A stretch of DNA of 64,000 nucleotides from CADEEX01 sp964577955 (GTDB lineage: Bacteria > Acidobacteriota > Vicinamibacteria > Vicinamibacterales > CAVVIG01): NCBI GenBank assembly GCA_964577955.1, contig CAZOAZ010000002.1:1-64000 (forward strand). Reading direction: 5' to 3'. A program made the translations under genes and the position numbers. Shown piece by piece: positions 1-8,098 of the stretch. The notes under the pieces are model-generated. The model ran no database searches. It was given only the letters and a program-made list of their open reading frames with translations, and was not told the origin of the DNA. The number at the start of each line of letters is the position of its first letter. Position 1 is the first letter of the stretch.

Positions 1-189
1 TGAAGCAAGCCGAACAACGGTTTCATCAACTGCGGATCTGACAAAGTCGTACTAGTCCTTGACGCGATTGCGTCCGCTCTGTCGGACGCCACTGTAGCTG
101 ACCAAGAGAGGCGAGCGCTTCAGACGGCCATTCATGCCGCGCTCGGGCAGTTCGCTGCATTCGGCGATCAATGGGGACGTAGCAGCGCT

Positions 190-483
190 TTGCGACAAGT
201 CGGCCTGCCGCTGCTGCAGTGGAGCTTTGGCGCCAAAGAACACGATGCCATGGCGTTTGAAGTGTTTTCGCAAGGATTCGTTTCACTGTTCAAGGCGGGA
301 GACGTCACAGACGTCGAAGGCACTTTTGAAGCACTCGCACCATTAATGGAAAGGCTCGACCCCAAAGTAGTCGGCAGATTCGTTCGAGCCAGTGGGCAAG
401 CTCAAGGCCGCCTCGCGCACACCGTAGGTTGGCTTGTCAGGGCGCTCGTAGCGGCAAACCCACGAGAACACGAGAGCAACTAG
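190..483 (+). CDS. Hypothetical helical protein, start uncertain
   Basis: The reading frame is open from base 4, just after a TGA at 1-3, but the first usual start codon is TTG at 190, giving 97 residues. The upstream in-frame peptide (DKVVLVLDAIASALSD and on) looks as protein-like as the rest, so the real product probably starts earlier on an unusual codon, or the gene enters from outside the window and is broken at its edge. The product appears all-helical and I recognise no family. It ends 28 bases before a PD-(D/E)XK-type gene on the same strand, suggesting a two-gene unit. The region is visibly poorer in G+C at third codon positions than the genes after 1130, a sign of transfer. Function is unknown. 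Confidence 0.45.
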   Translation: MRQVGLPLLQWSFGAKEHDAMAFEVFSQGFVSLFKAGDVTDVEGTFEALAPLMERLDPKVVGRFVRASGQAQGRLAHTVGWLVRALVAANPREHESN

Positions 484-511
484 ACGAACGGTGATGAGCT
501 CTTGAAAGGCG

Positions 512-1075
512 GTGAAGCCAGACGTGCAACAGGACCTCGAGACGGTATCCCGATGGCTTCTTGACGCGTCGACAGCGATCGCAGCTGACTACGTGATGCT
601 TCCGATTGCCGGTCAAGAGGAAGCCGCGTATCGGGAGCGGGTGTACTGCTACGAGCTTTACCACCAATGGCGACTACATTGGGATGGTGGTTGTCCATAC
701 ATGGTGTGCGGGGAAATTGACAAGCAAGGCCACCCGGTCATTCGACGCAACGAAAAGCCAGACTTTCTGGTTCACGCCCCAGGCCGGATGACTAACCTGC
801 TCGTCGTCGAGGTGAAGCCCTCAAACGCCAAGCTTCGAAAGATGGTCAAGGATCTCAAAACGCTGACGTATTTCCGGCGCGGTCTTGGTGATGGGCAGAA
901 TTACTTCGCGGCATACTTTTGGGTTTACGGCATGAGTGAGGCTGGTTGGAGACGGCGATCGCCAGAGCTGTTGAACCGAGTCCGCGGCGATCGAGATGTC
1001 GATCTGGATCTGATTCGTCCAGTGATCCACCAGAATCCAGGCCAGCCAGCAACATTCGTTGATTGGCCCGCTTAG
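512..1075 (+). CDS. PD-(D/E)XK nuclease-like protein
   Basis: This 187-residue protein carries the hallmark of the restriction-endonuclease-like fold: a helix with ELYHQ (about 48-52), then P83-D84 in a hydrophobic strand (KPDFLVH) and E100-x-K102 in the next strand (NLLVVEVKP), followed by a helix with KDLKTL. That matches D...ExK metal-binding geometry. It starts at GTG 512 because an in-frame stop lies just upstream; GAAAGG precedes it closely. The fold assignment is fairly firm, but substrate and role (DNA cleavage, defence, or an inactive scaffold) cannot be read from sequence. It follows a helical partner gene in a lower-GC stretch and ends 55 bases before a gene whose 5' end looks damaged, consistent with horizontal acquisition. 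Confidence 0.6.
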   Translation: MKPDVQQDLETVSRWLLDASTAIAADYVMLPIAGQEEAAYRERVYCYELYHQWRLHWDGGCPYMVCGEIDKQGHPVIRRNEKPDFLVHAPGRMTNLLVVEVKPSNAKLRKMVKDLKTLTYFRRGLGDGQNYFAAYFWVYGMSEAGWRRRSPELLNRVRGDRDVDLDLIRPVIHQNPGQPATFVDWPA

Positions 1076-1129
1076 CAATACGGTCACTGGCTATCGCTCG
1101 GCCTGCTCTATGCATCGCTTGTCGTCGGT

Positions 1130-1735
1130 ATGACGATCGCTGGACATTCGGTGGCAGCACAACAACCGGCGGCCAGCAGCCCTGCTCGCGACATGGACGC
1201 GCTCAAAACGCGTGGCGGCCTCGCGTCGCTGCCAACCGCCACCTGGGTTCAGAAGCTGCCGGTCCCGGTCGTCGTCCACTTCGCGGTTCAGAACGATCTG
1301 CGACGAAGCGACACGCCTTACAACAACGGACACATTCGTACGCGCGAAACGCCCGCGGGCGACAGGGGCGTGGCCTTCACGGTTGGCGACGCCATCCTGA
1401 CAGGCACGGCGGGCGAGTCGTGGCCGATCGTCAAAGCGACGTTCGAAGCCACGTATGAGCCGGTCCCGGGAAACCGAAGGGGGCAAGACGGCAAGTTCTT
1501 CAAGAAGCCCTTGCCGATCCTGGGCGCGCAGATGCAGGAAATGTTCGCCGTCACGGCGACGTGGGGACGCCTCGAAGGTCGTCCGGGTGACTGGCTGGTC
1601 CAGTACGACGAGGCCGGGAACGACTTCGGCATCGTCGAGCAGAAGATCTTTGAAGCGACCTACGAGCGCCTCGCCGTCACTCCGGAACTACTGGCAAAGC
1701 TCGAGGCGATGCGGACACGCGTGCGCAGACCTTGA
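1130..1735 (+). CDS. Secreted hypothetical protein, 5' end probably truncated
   Basis: The product has 201 residues from ATG 1130. The mature part has the pattern PGDWLVQYDE...FGIVEQKIFEATYE, seen in uncharacterised proteins; I cannot name a function. In the same frame upstream, between the previous stop (1073-1075) and 1130, lies a hydrophobic peptide (WLSLGLLYASLVVG) that joins smoothly to MTIAGHSVAAQQ and would make a typical signal peptide with an AxA-type cleavage site, but it has no ATG, GTG or TTG. The native start therefore seems to have been lost where the foreign pair upstream joins. From ATG 1130 only a short, poor signal sequence remains. It converges on the RCC1 gene with no gap. 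Confidence 0.6.
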   Translation: MTIAGHSVAAQQPAASSPARDMDALKTRGGLASLPTATWVQKLPVPVVVHFAVQNDLRRSDTPYNNGHIRTRETPAGDRGVAFTVGDAILTGTAGESWPIVKATFEATYEPVPGNRRGQDGKFFKKPLPILGAQMQEMFAVTATWGRLEGRPGDWLVQYDEAGNDFGIVEQKIFEATYERLAVTPELLAKLEAMRTRVRRP

Positions 1736-2932
1736 TCACGGCACGAGCTTCGTGAACGGCACTTTTGCCGGGATCCGCTGGTGGCCGCGCACGCCGAGCA
1801 GTCCCATGGCCGCGACCTCGTCGCCCCAGAACCACACCGCTCCATCCTTCGTGCGGGCGAAGCTGTAGTTCCCGCACAGCCAGTACGCGTCCACGTCCGG
1901 CAATCTGATCGCCGTCGGATTCAGCTGGAATCTTCCGGTGACTCCAGCACCGAGCTGTCCCCAGTCACTGTTGCCCCACCCGATCAGCGTGTTGTTCCGG
2001 CGGCGCACGATGAACTCCCGGCCCATCGTGCCGGCCTTCACTTCGACAACATCCGTTAAACCGGCCACGACAGCCGGCGTCGGTTGTCCGGGATCCACAG
2101 TGTCGGCCTGCGTGCCGTGCCCCAACCCGCCCTGCTCGTTTCTGCCCCAGCTCCACACACGGCCGTCGCGCGTCACCACCACCGCGGCGCCGTTCACGGT
2201 GGCGATGGAGACCACGTCTCTGACCCCAGGCACCAGCGCCGGCAGGTGGTACTCCGAGGAGGTGCCACCTGTCCCCATCTCGCCCTTCAAGTTGCCGCCC
2301 CACGAATAGACGCGTCCATCGCGCGTCAGTGCGTAGCCACTGACGACACTGCTGCTGACGCCGAGCACGAGGTCGGCGACGTTCGCCAGACCGTTGACGA
2401 CGATCGGTGTGGCCACACCCGGGTAGACCCGCTGGCCGCCAGTGAGTGCCTCCGGCAGCAGACCCCACGCGCGCACGCTGCCGTCACGCATGACGGCCAT
2501 CGCCACCGCGTCCTGGACGACCACACGCGCGACGCCGGCGAGTCCTGGCACCTGTCCCGGCGTGTGCCGGTTTCTCGTCTCTCTCGCCCCGCTGAGCGGC
2601 ACACCGAGGGTGCTGTTGAACCCCTGCCCCCAGGCCCACACCGTGCCGTCTTCGAGCAGCGCGTACGATGTCTCGTCGTCGCTGGCCGCCACCTGCACGA
2701 CCTTGCCAGGCAGCGCCACGCGAGCCGCCGGCTCGAATGTGCGAGTCGATTTCGGCCGTCCCAGCTGGCCGAAGCGGTTCGCACCGAGCGCTGATACCGT
2801 GCCGTCGGATAGCAAGACGAGAATGTGGTTCGACCCGGCGATCTGCGTGACGGTCGGCGCCTGCGCGTCAAGCAGACCGAGCGCTGGATGGAAGGCGAGG
2901 CACGCGAGGATCACAATCAGGAGTCGACGCAT
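1736..2932 (-). CDS. Secreted RCC1-repeat beta-propeller protein
   Basis: This is a 398-residue exported protein. The N-terminus MRRLLIVILACLAFHPAL is a signal peptide ending near LLDAQA. The rest consists of RCC1 repeats, recognisable by W-G-x-N-x-x-G-x-L-G motifs: SALGANRFGQLG, WAWGQGFNSTLG, YSWGGNLKGEMG, WSWGRNEQGGLG, IGWGNSDWGQLG and WFWGDEVAAMG, with a more diverged blade around RAWGLLPEAL. That gives about seven blades, one full propeller. I chose ATG 2932 over the in-frame GTG-type start at 2968 because it gives a clean signal peptide. Bacterial RCC1 proteins of this kind lie outside the cytoplasm and probably bind other proteins; no enzyme residues are visible. The next gene is divergent, 63 bases away. 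Confidence 0.85.
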   Translation of the reverse strand: MRRLLIVILACLAFHPALGLLDAQAPTVTQIAGSNHILVLLSDGTVSALGANRFGQLGRPKSTRTFEPAARVALPGKVVQVAASDDETSYALLEDGTVWAWGQGFNSTLGVPLSGARETRNRHTPGQVPGLAGVARVVVQDAVAMAVMRDGSVRAWGLLPEALTGGQRVYPGVATPIVVNGLANVADLVLGVSSSVVSGYALTRDGRVYSWGGNLKGEMGTGGTSSEYHLPALVPGVRDVVSIATVNGAAVVVTRDGRVWSWGRNEQGGLGHGTQADTVDPGQPTPAVVAGLTDVVEVKAGTMGREFIVRRRNNTLIGWGNSDWGQLGAGVTGRFQLNPTAIRLPDVDAYWLCGNYSFARTKDGAVWFWGDEVAAMGLLGVRGHQRIPAKVPFTKLVP

Positions 2933-2995
2933 AATTTCATTGTAGACCGCACGGTCCAGCGCTCCCACGGTGGTGAGCTACTCTTTGGAACGACG

Positions 2996-3811
2996 ATGCG
3001 CTGGAGCTTGATGTCTGACGGACGCGGCGCGGCGGCGGGCGCTCTCGTGCCGCTGATGGCCGCCCAGGCGACGCTCGGCCTGCTGAGGCCAGAGATCTAT
3101 CGCGATGCCGCGTGGATCAGAGCGACGTGGTTCGGCAACGACTGGGTCACATTGCTCGTGGCCGTTCCGCTCATGCTCGTCTCCAGACGCATGGCGCGCA
3201 CCGGATCGGTGAAGGGTCACCTGCTGCTGATTGGCGCGCTCGGCTACGCCGTCTACAACTATGCGTTCTACCTGTTTGGCGCGGCGCTGAATACACAGCT
3301 GCCGCTGTATGTCCTGATTCTCGGCCTCGCCATGACGGCGCTCGGTTCGGCGCTGTCGCGGATCGATCCGATCGCAGTCGCGCGTCTCGTGCATCCCGCG
3401 CTGCCGGCGCGCCTGCTCGCCGGCTATCTGCTGTTCGTCGCGTGCGGTCTGGCGCTGATCTGGCTCGGCATGTGGGCGGCCTACGTCTTCGCCGGCCGGC
3501 CTACGCCAGTGGAACCGGAAGCGTTCAAGATCGTCGCGGCGCTCGATCTCCTGTGGCTGGTCCCGTCGCTCGCGGCTGGAGGCGTGCTGCTCTGGAACCG
3601 GCGGCCCTGGGGACTGGTAATCGCTCCGGCGGCCAGCGTTCAGGGTGCGGTGTACCTGCTGGTTCTCTCAGTGAACTCGCTCGTAGCGATCCGCCGCGGC
3701 CTGGCAACGTGGCCTGGAGAGCTTCCGATCTGGACTCCACTGACCATCGCGACGTCGGCCACCGCGCTCGTGCTCCTGCACGGTGTCTCCGCGAGTGGGA
3801 ACCATGATTGA
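2996..3811 (+). CDS. Polytopic membrane protein, unknown function
   Basis: This 271-residue protein has about seven to eight hydrophobic segments (for example WVTLLVAVPLMLVSR, LLLIGALGYAVYNYAFYL, LLAGYLLFVACGLALIWL). No family signature is recognised. The start at ATG 2996 gives a short N-terminus leading into the first segment; an earlier in-frame reading would run through the divergent RCC1 gene. Its last 8 bases overlap the start of the next membrane gene, so the two are very likely co-transcribed and translationally coupled. It may support the glycosyltransferase-like protein downstream, which is inference from position only. Confidence 0.75.
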   Translation: MRWSLMSDGRGAAAGALVPLMAAQATLGLLRPEIYRDAAWIRATWFGNDWVTLLVAVPLMLVSRRMARTGSVKGHLLLIGALGYAVYNYAFYLFGAALNTQLPLYVLILGLAMTALGSALSRIDPIAVARLVHPALPARLLAGYLLFVACGLALIWLGMWAAYVFAGRPTPVEPEAFKIVAALDLLWLVPSLAAGGVLLWNRRPWGLVIAPAASVQGAVYLLVLSVNSLVAIRRGLATWPGELPIWTPLTIATSATALVLLHGVSASGNHD

Positions 3812-6101
3812 GCCGATCGCTCGCGCTCGCGCGAGTTCCGGCGAGGGTCTCCGTCAGACCGCGCTCGTCTTCGCCGCCTACACACTGATCGCCGCCGTCG
3901 CCACCTGGCCGCTGCTGCGCGACATGCGCACGATGATCGTCAGCGATCCCGGCGACGCGCTCCTCAACACCGCCATCCTGCTCTGGAACGCGACGACGAT
4001 GCCGCTGTCGGCGGCGTGGTGGAACGCGCCGCACTACTATCCGGCCGAGGGCATGGTCGCGCTCACCGAGAACCTCCTCGGCATGAGCCCGATCGCGAGC
4101 CCGATCTACTGGCTCACCGGCAATCCGCTCCTCGCCCACAACCTGCCGATCTTCCTGACCTGGCCAATCTCTGCCTTCGCGGTGTATCTGCTCGTCCGAT
4201 TTCTCTGCAAGCGCGAAGACGCCGCATTTCTCGCCGGCCTCGCCTTCGGCTTCTCGCCATACCGCGTCGTCGCGCTCGGCCACCTGCAGACGCTCGCGAC
4301 CTTCGGCGTGCCGCTCGCCGCGCTCGGCATGCACGGCTACCTCGAACAGCGACGCTGGCCCTGGCTGGTCCTCGCCGGCCTGGCGTGGCTGCAGCAGGCG
4401 TTCGCCAACGGCTACTACGTCGTCTACGGGGGACTGTTCATCGCGCTCTGGTGGCTGTACTTCTGCACGCGACGCGACACCTTCAAGCCGGGACTCGTCA
4501 TCGGCGGCGCGCTCGCGGTGTTCAGCCTGCCGCTCGTGCCGATGCTCGTGGGCTATCGTGCGATCCACGAACAGTACGGTCTCCATCGCACCTACAACGA
4601 AATCCTCTACTTCAGCGCGAACACCAGGTCGTGGTTCGAGACCCAGCCGGACGTCTGGCTGTGGCACTTCATCTTTCCGTTCGGGAAAGACAACATGTTT
4701 CCCGGCCTCACCGCGATCGCGATCGCCGGCGCGGGAATCGGCTGGTTGCTGGTCCGTCGCGATCCCCAGGCGGCGATCAACACGAAGCCCGGCATCCAAC
4801 TGGTGCTCGGCGCCGGTGTCGTGCTGTCGCTGGCCGCGATTGCCGCGAGCCTGCGCTACGGCATCATCGACACCACCCTCTTCGGTCTGCGCTTCAGGAT
4901 GACGACGGTCGACCGGGCGGTTGCCGCACTCTTCGCCTTCGGCGTTCCGCTCGTGGCGCTGACACCCAGGACTCGCAACGCCTTGCAGCAGCGCAGTCCG
5001 CTGGTGTTCTACGCCGCGGCGACGATCGTCGTCGCGCTGCTCTCCTGCGGGCCGGTGCTGCGCGCCGGCGAGGACGTGATCTGGGATCCAGCGCCGTACG
5101 GCTGGCTGATGTCGTTGCCCGGTTTCAACGAACTGCGCGTGCCGACACAGCTCAAGATGATCGACATCATGTGCCTGGCGGTCGCGGCGGGGCTCGCCTA
5201 TCGCGCGATTCGCCCGTCACGAATCAAAGCCGCGACGATCGCGGGCGTGTTGCTCGGCGGCGCGATCCTCCTGGATGGGTGGATGCTGCAGGCATCGATG
5301 GCGGTCGCACCCGAGCGGTGGGCGGAAGTGGAACCCGCGGATCGATCCGAACCGATTCTCGAACTGCCGCTCGGGCCGGACATCGATTTCGCGGCGACCT
5401 TCCGCGCGGCGTGGCATCACCGCCGGATGTTGAACGGCGTGAGCGGCTACGATCCGCCGCACTACAACGCGCTGCGCGCCGGCCTCGCCGCCCACGATCC
5501 GTCGGTGCTGATTGCCATCGCCTCCCTCGGCGCCTTCGACATCGTCGTCGACGGCGAGCGCGATCCCGATGGGACGCACGCCCGGTATGCCGCCGCGGCA
5601 CCCGGGGCAGCCCGCATCCTGAACGACGGCCACCGCACGCTCTTCCGCGTGCCGAAAGGACCGGCTCCGCCGCCGCTCGGCCCAGCGTTGCCCATCGCCG
5701 CCGTCCGTGCGATCAGAAACGATGCCGACTCACCGCTGATGCACGACGGGAAGATCGAAACGGGCTGGGGCGACTATCCGCAGAAACCGGACGCGTCGGT
5801 GACGATCGACCTCGGGACAACCCGCGACGTGGCGGGTGTGACGAACACGATCGGCGAATTCCTGCTCGATTTTCCGCGCCGGCTGGCGATCGACGTCTCA
5901 GTGGACGGCGAGACGTGGACGCCGGCCTGGGAAGGGCCGGCGTTTGCGCAGACGTTTCTCGCCTACGTCCGCGAACCGCGGCGCGCGGCGCTGGAATTCG
6001 CGTTCGAGCCGCACGCCGCCCGCTACGTGCGGCTCAGACAGCTCGAGAGCTTCGCCAGCATGTGGCGCATCTCGGAACTGACCGTCCACAGCCCTCGCTA
6101 A
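3804..6101 (+). CDS. Polytopic glycosyltransferase-like membrane protein with C-terminal F5/8-type C domain
   Basis: This is a 765-residue membrane protein. Residues about 20-500 hold many transmembrane segments with an acidic first loop after helix 1 (MIVSDPGDALLNTAILLWN), a layout typical of GT-C type polyprenyl-linked sugar transferases. The last about 130 residues form a soluble domain resembling F5/8 type C (discoidin) modules: SPLMHDGKIETGWGD, SVTIDLGTTRDVAGV, ARYVRLRQL. This would place a carbohydrate-binding module outside the membrane. ATG 3804 was chosen because it overlaps the previous stop by 8 bases; a GTG at 3783 is possible. The acceptor is unknown. It ends about 30 bases before the convergent vapC gene, where there is a T-rich stretch but no clear stem. 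Confidence 0.75.
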   Translation: MIEPIARARASSGEGLRQTALVFAAYTLIAAVATWPLLRDMRTMIVSDPGDALLNTAILLWNATTMPLSAAWWNAPHYYPAEGMVALTENLLGMSPIASPIYWLTGNPLLAHNLPIFLTWPISAFAVYLLVRFLCKREDAAFLAGLAFGFSPYRVVALGHLQTLATFGVPLAALGMHGYLEQRRWPWLVLAGLAWLQQAFANGYYVVYGGLFIALWWLYFCTRRDTFKPGLVIGGALAVFSLPLVPMLVGYRAIHEQYGLHRTYNEILYFSANTRSWFETQPDVWLWHFIFPFGKDNMFPGLTAIAIAGAGIGWLLVRRDPQAAINTKPGIQLVLGAGVVLSLAAIAASLRYGIIDTTLFGLRFRMTTVDRAVAALFAFGVPLVALTPRTRNALQQRSPLVFYAAATIVVALLSCGPVLRAGEDVIWDPAPYGWLMSLPGFNELRVPTQLKMIDIMCLAVAAGLAYRAIRPSRIKAATIAGVLLGGAILLDGWMLQASMAVAPERWAEVEPADRSEPILELPLGPDIDFAATFRAAWHHRRMLNGVSGYDPPHYNALRAGLAAHDPSVLIAIASLGAFDIVVDGERDPDGTHARYAAAAPGAARILNDGHRTLFRVPKGPAPPPLGPALPIAAVRAIRNDADSPLMHDGKIETGWGDYPQKPDASVTIDLGTTRDVAGVTNTIGEFLLDFPRRLAIDVSVDGETWTPAWEGPAFAQTFLAYVREPRRAALEFAFEPHAARYVRLRQLESFASMWRISELTVHSPR

Positions 6102-6130
6102 TTCTCTGTGGGTTCTGTGTTCGTTTTTGT

Positions 6131-6538
6131 TCAGTAGCCGAGGACGCGCAGGCCGGGCACGCGTGAAAAGTCCTTCACGTTCTTGGTGACCAGTGGCGCA
6201 TCGTCGAGGAGCGCGGCGGTGGCGATCAGCAAGTCAAAGGACCCGACGGCTTTTGTGCCGCGCGTGGTCGCGGCCATCAGGCGTCCGTATTCGGCGGCGA
6301 ACCGGTCGTCGGGATAGGCGACGAGGAGATTCGAGAGCAGCCGATCGATCTCCTCGCCTTCGCGCAACGGCTGGCGCGCCAGCTCGACCCCGGCGCGCAG
6401 TTCGCAGACGACATGAACGGAGACCGCGAGGATTTCCGACGGATCGAGCGACTCGATCAGATCGAGCGCCGGTCCAGGCTTCTCGCGTGTCGTTTCCCGC
6501 AGCAGGTCGATCAGGAACGACGTGTCGAGATGGATCAT
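6131..6538 (-). CDS. vapC: PIN-domain toxin, VapC type
   Basis: This 135-residue PIN-domain ribonuclease has the expected acidic quartet: D5 (MIHLDTSFLIDLL), E46 (VHVVCELRAG), D102 (GSFDLLIAT) and D123 (KNVKDFSRVPGL). VapC proteins are Mg-dependent RNases that cut tRNA or rRNA and are held inactive by the cognate VapB. The start codon overlaps the antitoxin stop by four bases (ATGA), the classic vapBC arrangement. All catalytic positions are intact, so the toxin should be functional. The RNA target cannot be predicted. Confidence 0.88.
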   Translation of the reverse strand: MIHLDTSFLIDLLRETTREKPGPALDLIESLDPSEILAVSVHVVCELRAGVELARQPLREGEEIDRLLSNLLVAYPDDRFAAEYGRLMAATTRGTKAVGSFDLLIATAALLDDAPLVTKNVKDFSRVPGLRVLGY

Positions 6539-6768
6539 CGCGTCGCGGCCCGGGCCGGTTCGCTCGCGCGTGCCCGGACCTGACGTTCGACACCATCGAG
6601 CGCCTTGTCGCTGACGCGGATCGCGCTCAACCGCTCCCGCAACCGCCCGGCGGTCGGCTGCGGACCGAAGTGCGCCTTGATCACTTGAGAGAACGATTGC
6701 CCCTCGCGTTTGTGGCGTGAGAGCAATTCGTAGGCTTCGATGTCGATGGTGATGGTCTTGACGCTCAT
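6535..6768 (-). CDS. vapB: VapB-type antitoxin
   Basis: This 77-residue protein begins MSVKTITIDIEAYELL and has the short N-terminal strand and helices of VapB/DUF217-like antitoxins, with a basic, flexible C-terminus suited to wrapping the toxin. I start it at ATG 6768; an in-frame GTG five codons earlier (6783) would run through the upstream direct repeats. It precedes vapC with a 4-base overlap. Antitoxins of this type bind their own promoter with the toxin, and two direct repeats directly upstream (6768-6788) are the likely operator. Confidence 0.8.
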   Translation of the reverse strand: MSVKTITIDIEAYELLSRHKREGQSFSQVIKAHFGPQPTAGRLRERLSAIRVSDKALDGVERQVRARASEPARAATR

Positions 6769-6788
6769 GCACTTATCGTGCACTTATC
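6768..6788 (-). promoter_or_regulatory. Two direct repeats, candidate VapBC autoregulatory operator
   Basis: The 10-mer GATAAGTGCA (minus strand) occurs twice, separated by one base, with the proximal copy ending in the vapB start codon. Each copy and the join contain TGCAC/GTGCA half-palindromes. The 11-base period puts both copies on the same helix face. The position fits repression by the antitoxin complex; that function is inferred. Confidence 0.5.
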
Positions 6789-6908
6789 TCCCAGGGCTGT
6801 CAAGCGGGCCCGCGGACACGCCGCGCGGCACCAGTCAGAGGCGGTCCGCTATACTCCGTCAGCGGCCGGCGGAAGCCGGGCGCTACGGGTCATGACGAGG
6901 AGTTGTTC

Positions 6909-7268
6909 ATGCGAAAAACGATGATGGCCGCGGTCCTGGCAGCAGCGACGTTCTCGAACGCCGGAGTGACAGCCGCCGGAGCGATCGTCGGCTACGTGTC
7001 GGACATGAAATGCGCGACCAGCGGTTCGAGCAAGAAGGCCGCGGCGGAGTAGATTCAGCCGGCGGCGTTCGAGGCGTGCGTCAAGAAGTGCGTGCACGAC
7101 GAGCAGTCGGAAGCAGTGTTCGTGACCGAGGACAACAGGATCCTCAAGTTCGACGCGGCTTCGCGGGCCAAAATTGAACCGTTTCTCGGCCACAAGGTCA
7201 GCGTCACCGGCAAGGTCACCGGCACGATGATGACGATCGAGTCGGTGACCGGTCTGAAGCTGCAGTAA
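6909..7268 (+). pseudogene. Small secreted protein gene with in-frame amber stop
   Basis: The 120-codon frame from ATG 6909 to TAA 7266-7268 is interrupted by TAG at 7050-7052 (codon 48). Before it: a signal peptide (MRKTMMAAVLAAATF), then GAIVGYVSDMKCATSG. After it: CVKKCVHDEQSEAVFV and GHKVSVTGKVTGTMMTIESV. Joined, this matches the plan of small exported proteins with a G-x-(I/V)-x-D-x-x-C motif, a C-x-x-x-C pair and an OB-fold-like C-terminus. The family is otherwise unnamed to me. A C-to-T change turning CAG (Gln) into TAG is the simplest explanation; sequencing error or readthrough remain possible. GAGGAG precedes the start, and a TATACT hexamer at 6850-6855 may be its -10 box. The last 53 bases overlap the convergent GAF gene. 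Confidence 0.65.
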
Positions 7269-8037
7269 CCAGCTCGAGGCCGGTGCCGATTTCCATCGGC
7301 CGCTCCGCAAACACTTCCAGCGCCCCCAGCGCCCGCAGTTGCGACGACGCCGTGGAAATGGCGTCGTCGAAGAGCGCCAGCGATTCGTCCGGGACGTGTC
7401 CCTCCGCATCCAGCCGCAGCAGCTGCAGTTGATTCAGACAGTTGTTCACGATGTCCTGCACCGTGCGCACCGTCATGTGCACGACGCGGAGCCGTTCGCT
7501 CTGCAACTGGGCCTCGTAGAGCAGCCGCGCGTCGCTGACGAGCGGTGCGACCTGCGCGGCGGCAGTTGCGGCCATGCGGACTTCGTCTGGTGAGAAGGCG
7601 CGCGCGTCGATCGTTTGCACGACCAGCACCCCGAGCAACAGGCCGCGGTCGACAATCGGAACGCCGAGGAACGATCGGTATCCGTCTTCGCCAGCTTCAG
7701 GAAAGTACTTGAAGCGCGGATGCACAGTGGCATCGGAAAACACCTGCGGGCGCAGCTGTTCTCCGACCAGACCCACGAGGCCTTCGGTGAGCGGCATGCG
7801 GATCCGGCCGACGCTCGACGGATGCAGTCCGACGGTCGCCGATAGTTTGAGATGCAGACGATCGGCTTCGAGCAGATAGATCGAGCACACGTCGCTCTGG
7901 AAGCGCCGCTGCATCAGGCGGGCGATATTGGCGAGCGTTTCGCCGGCGTCACCGTTGTGCGAGATGACCAGCCGGCTGATTTCTTCGAGCGTGCCAAGCA
8001 GCGAACTTTCCGAAGAGATTCCGACCTCACCACCCAT
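7216..8037 (-). CDS. GAF-domain protein, PtsP N-terminal-like
   Basis: This is a 273-residue cytoplasmic protein. Residues about 15-180 form one GAF domain: LEEISRLVIS, SDVCSIYLLEADRLHLKLSATVGL, IRMPLTEGLVGLV, YRSFLGVPIVDRGLLLGVLVVQ. This is close in pattern to the N-terminal GAF domain of nitrogen-PTS enzyme I (PtsP), but the phosphotransfer domain is missing. The C-terminal third is helical (VRTVQDIVNNCLNQLQLLRLD) and resembles a histidine-kinase dimerisation-like segment without an ATPase. It probably senses a small ligand or redox state and acts through a partner not visible here. ATG 8037 follows a GGAG. The 3' end overlaps the convergent broken gene by 53 bases. Confidence 0.75.
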   Translation of the reverse strand: MGGEVGISSESSLLGTLEEISRLVISHNGDAGETLANIARLMQRRFQSDVCSIYLLEADRLHLKLSATVGLHPSSVGRIRMPLTEGLVGLVGEQLRPQVFSDATVHPRFKYFPEAGEDGYRSFLGVPIVDRGLLLGVLVVQTIDARAFSPDEVRMAATAAAQVAPLVSDARLLYEAQLQSERLRVVHMTVRTVQDIVNNCLNQLQLLRLDAEGHVPDESLALFDDAISTASSQLRALGALEVFAERPMEIGTGLELVTAASDRSPTRSSSSCR

Positions 8038-8098
8038 GGGCTCGTCTCCGCCCTTTCTTTCGGTGTATGGGAGGAGATTCCGTAGCGCCGCCGCGAAA

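Noticed and set aside
3525..4799. 424-residue minus-strand frame under the membrane glycosyltransferase-like gene
   Set aside because: The composition is charged and low-complexity, typical of a shadow frame; the plus strand has clear transmembrane helices.
6866..6890. CCGGCGGAAGCCGGGCGCTACGG as a further repeat copy
   Set aside because: It has only partial arm symmetry and lacks the usual tail, so it may be chance in GC-rich DNA.
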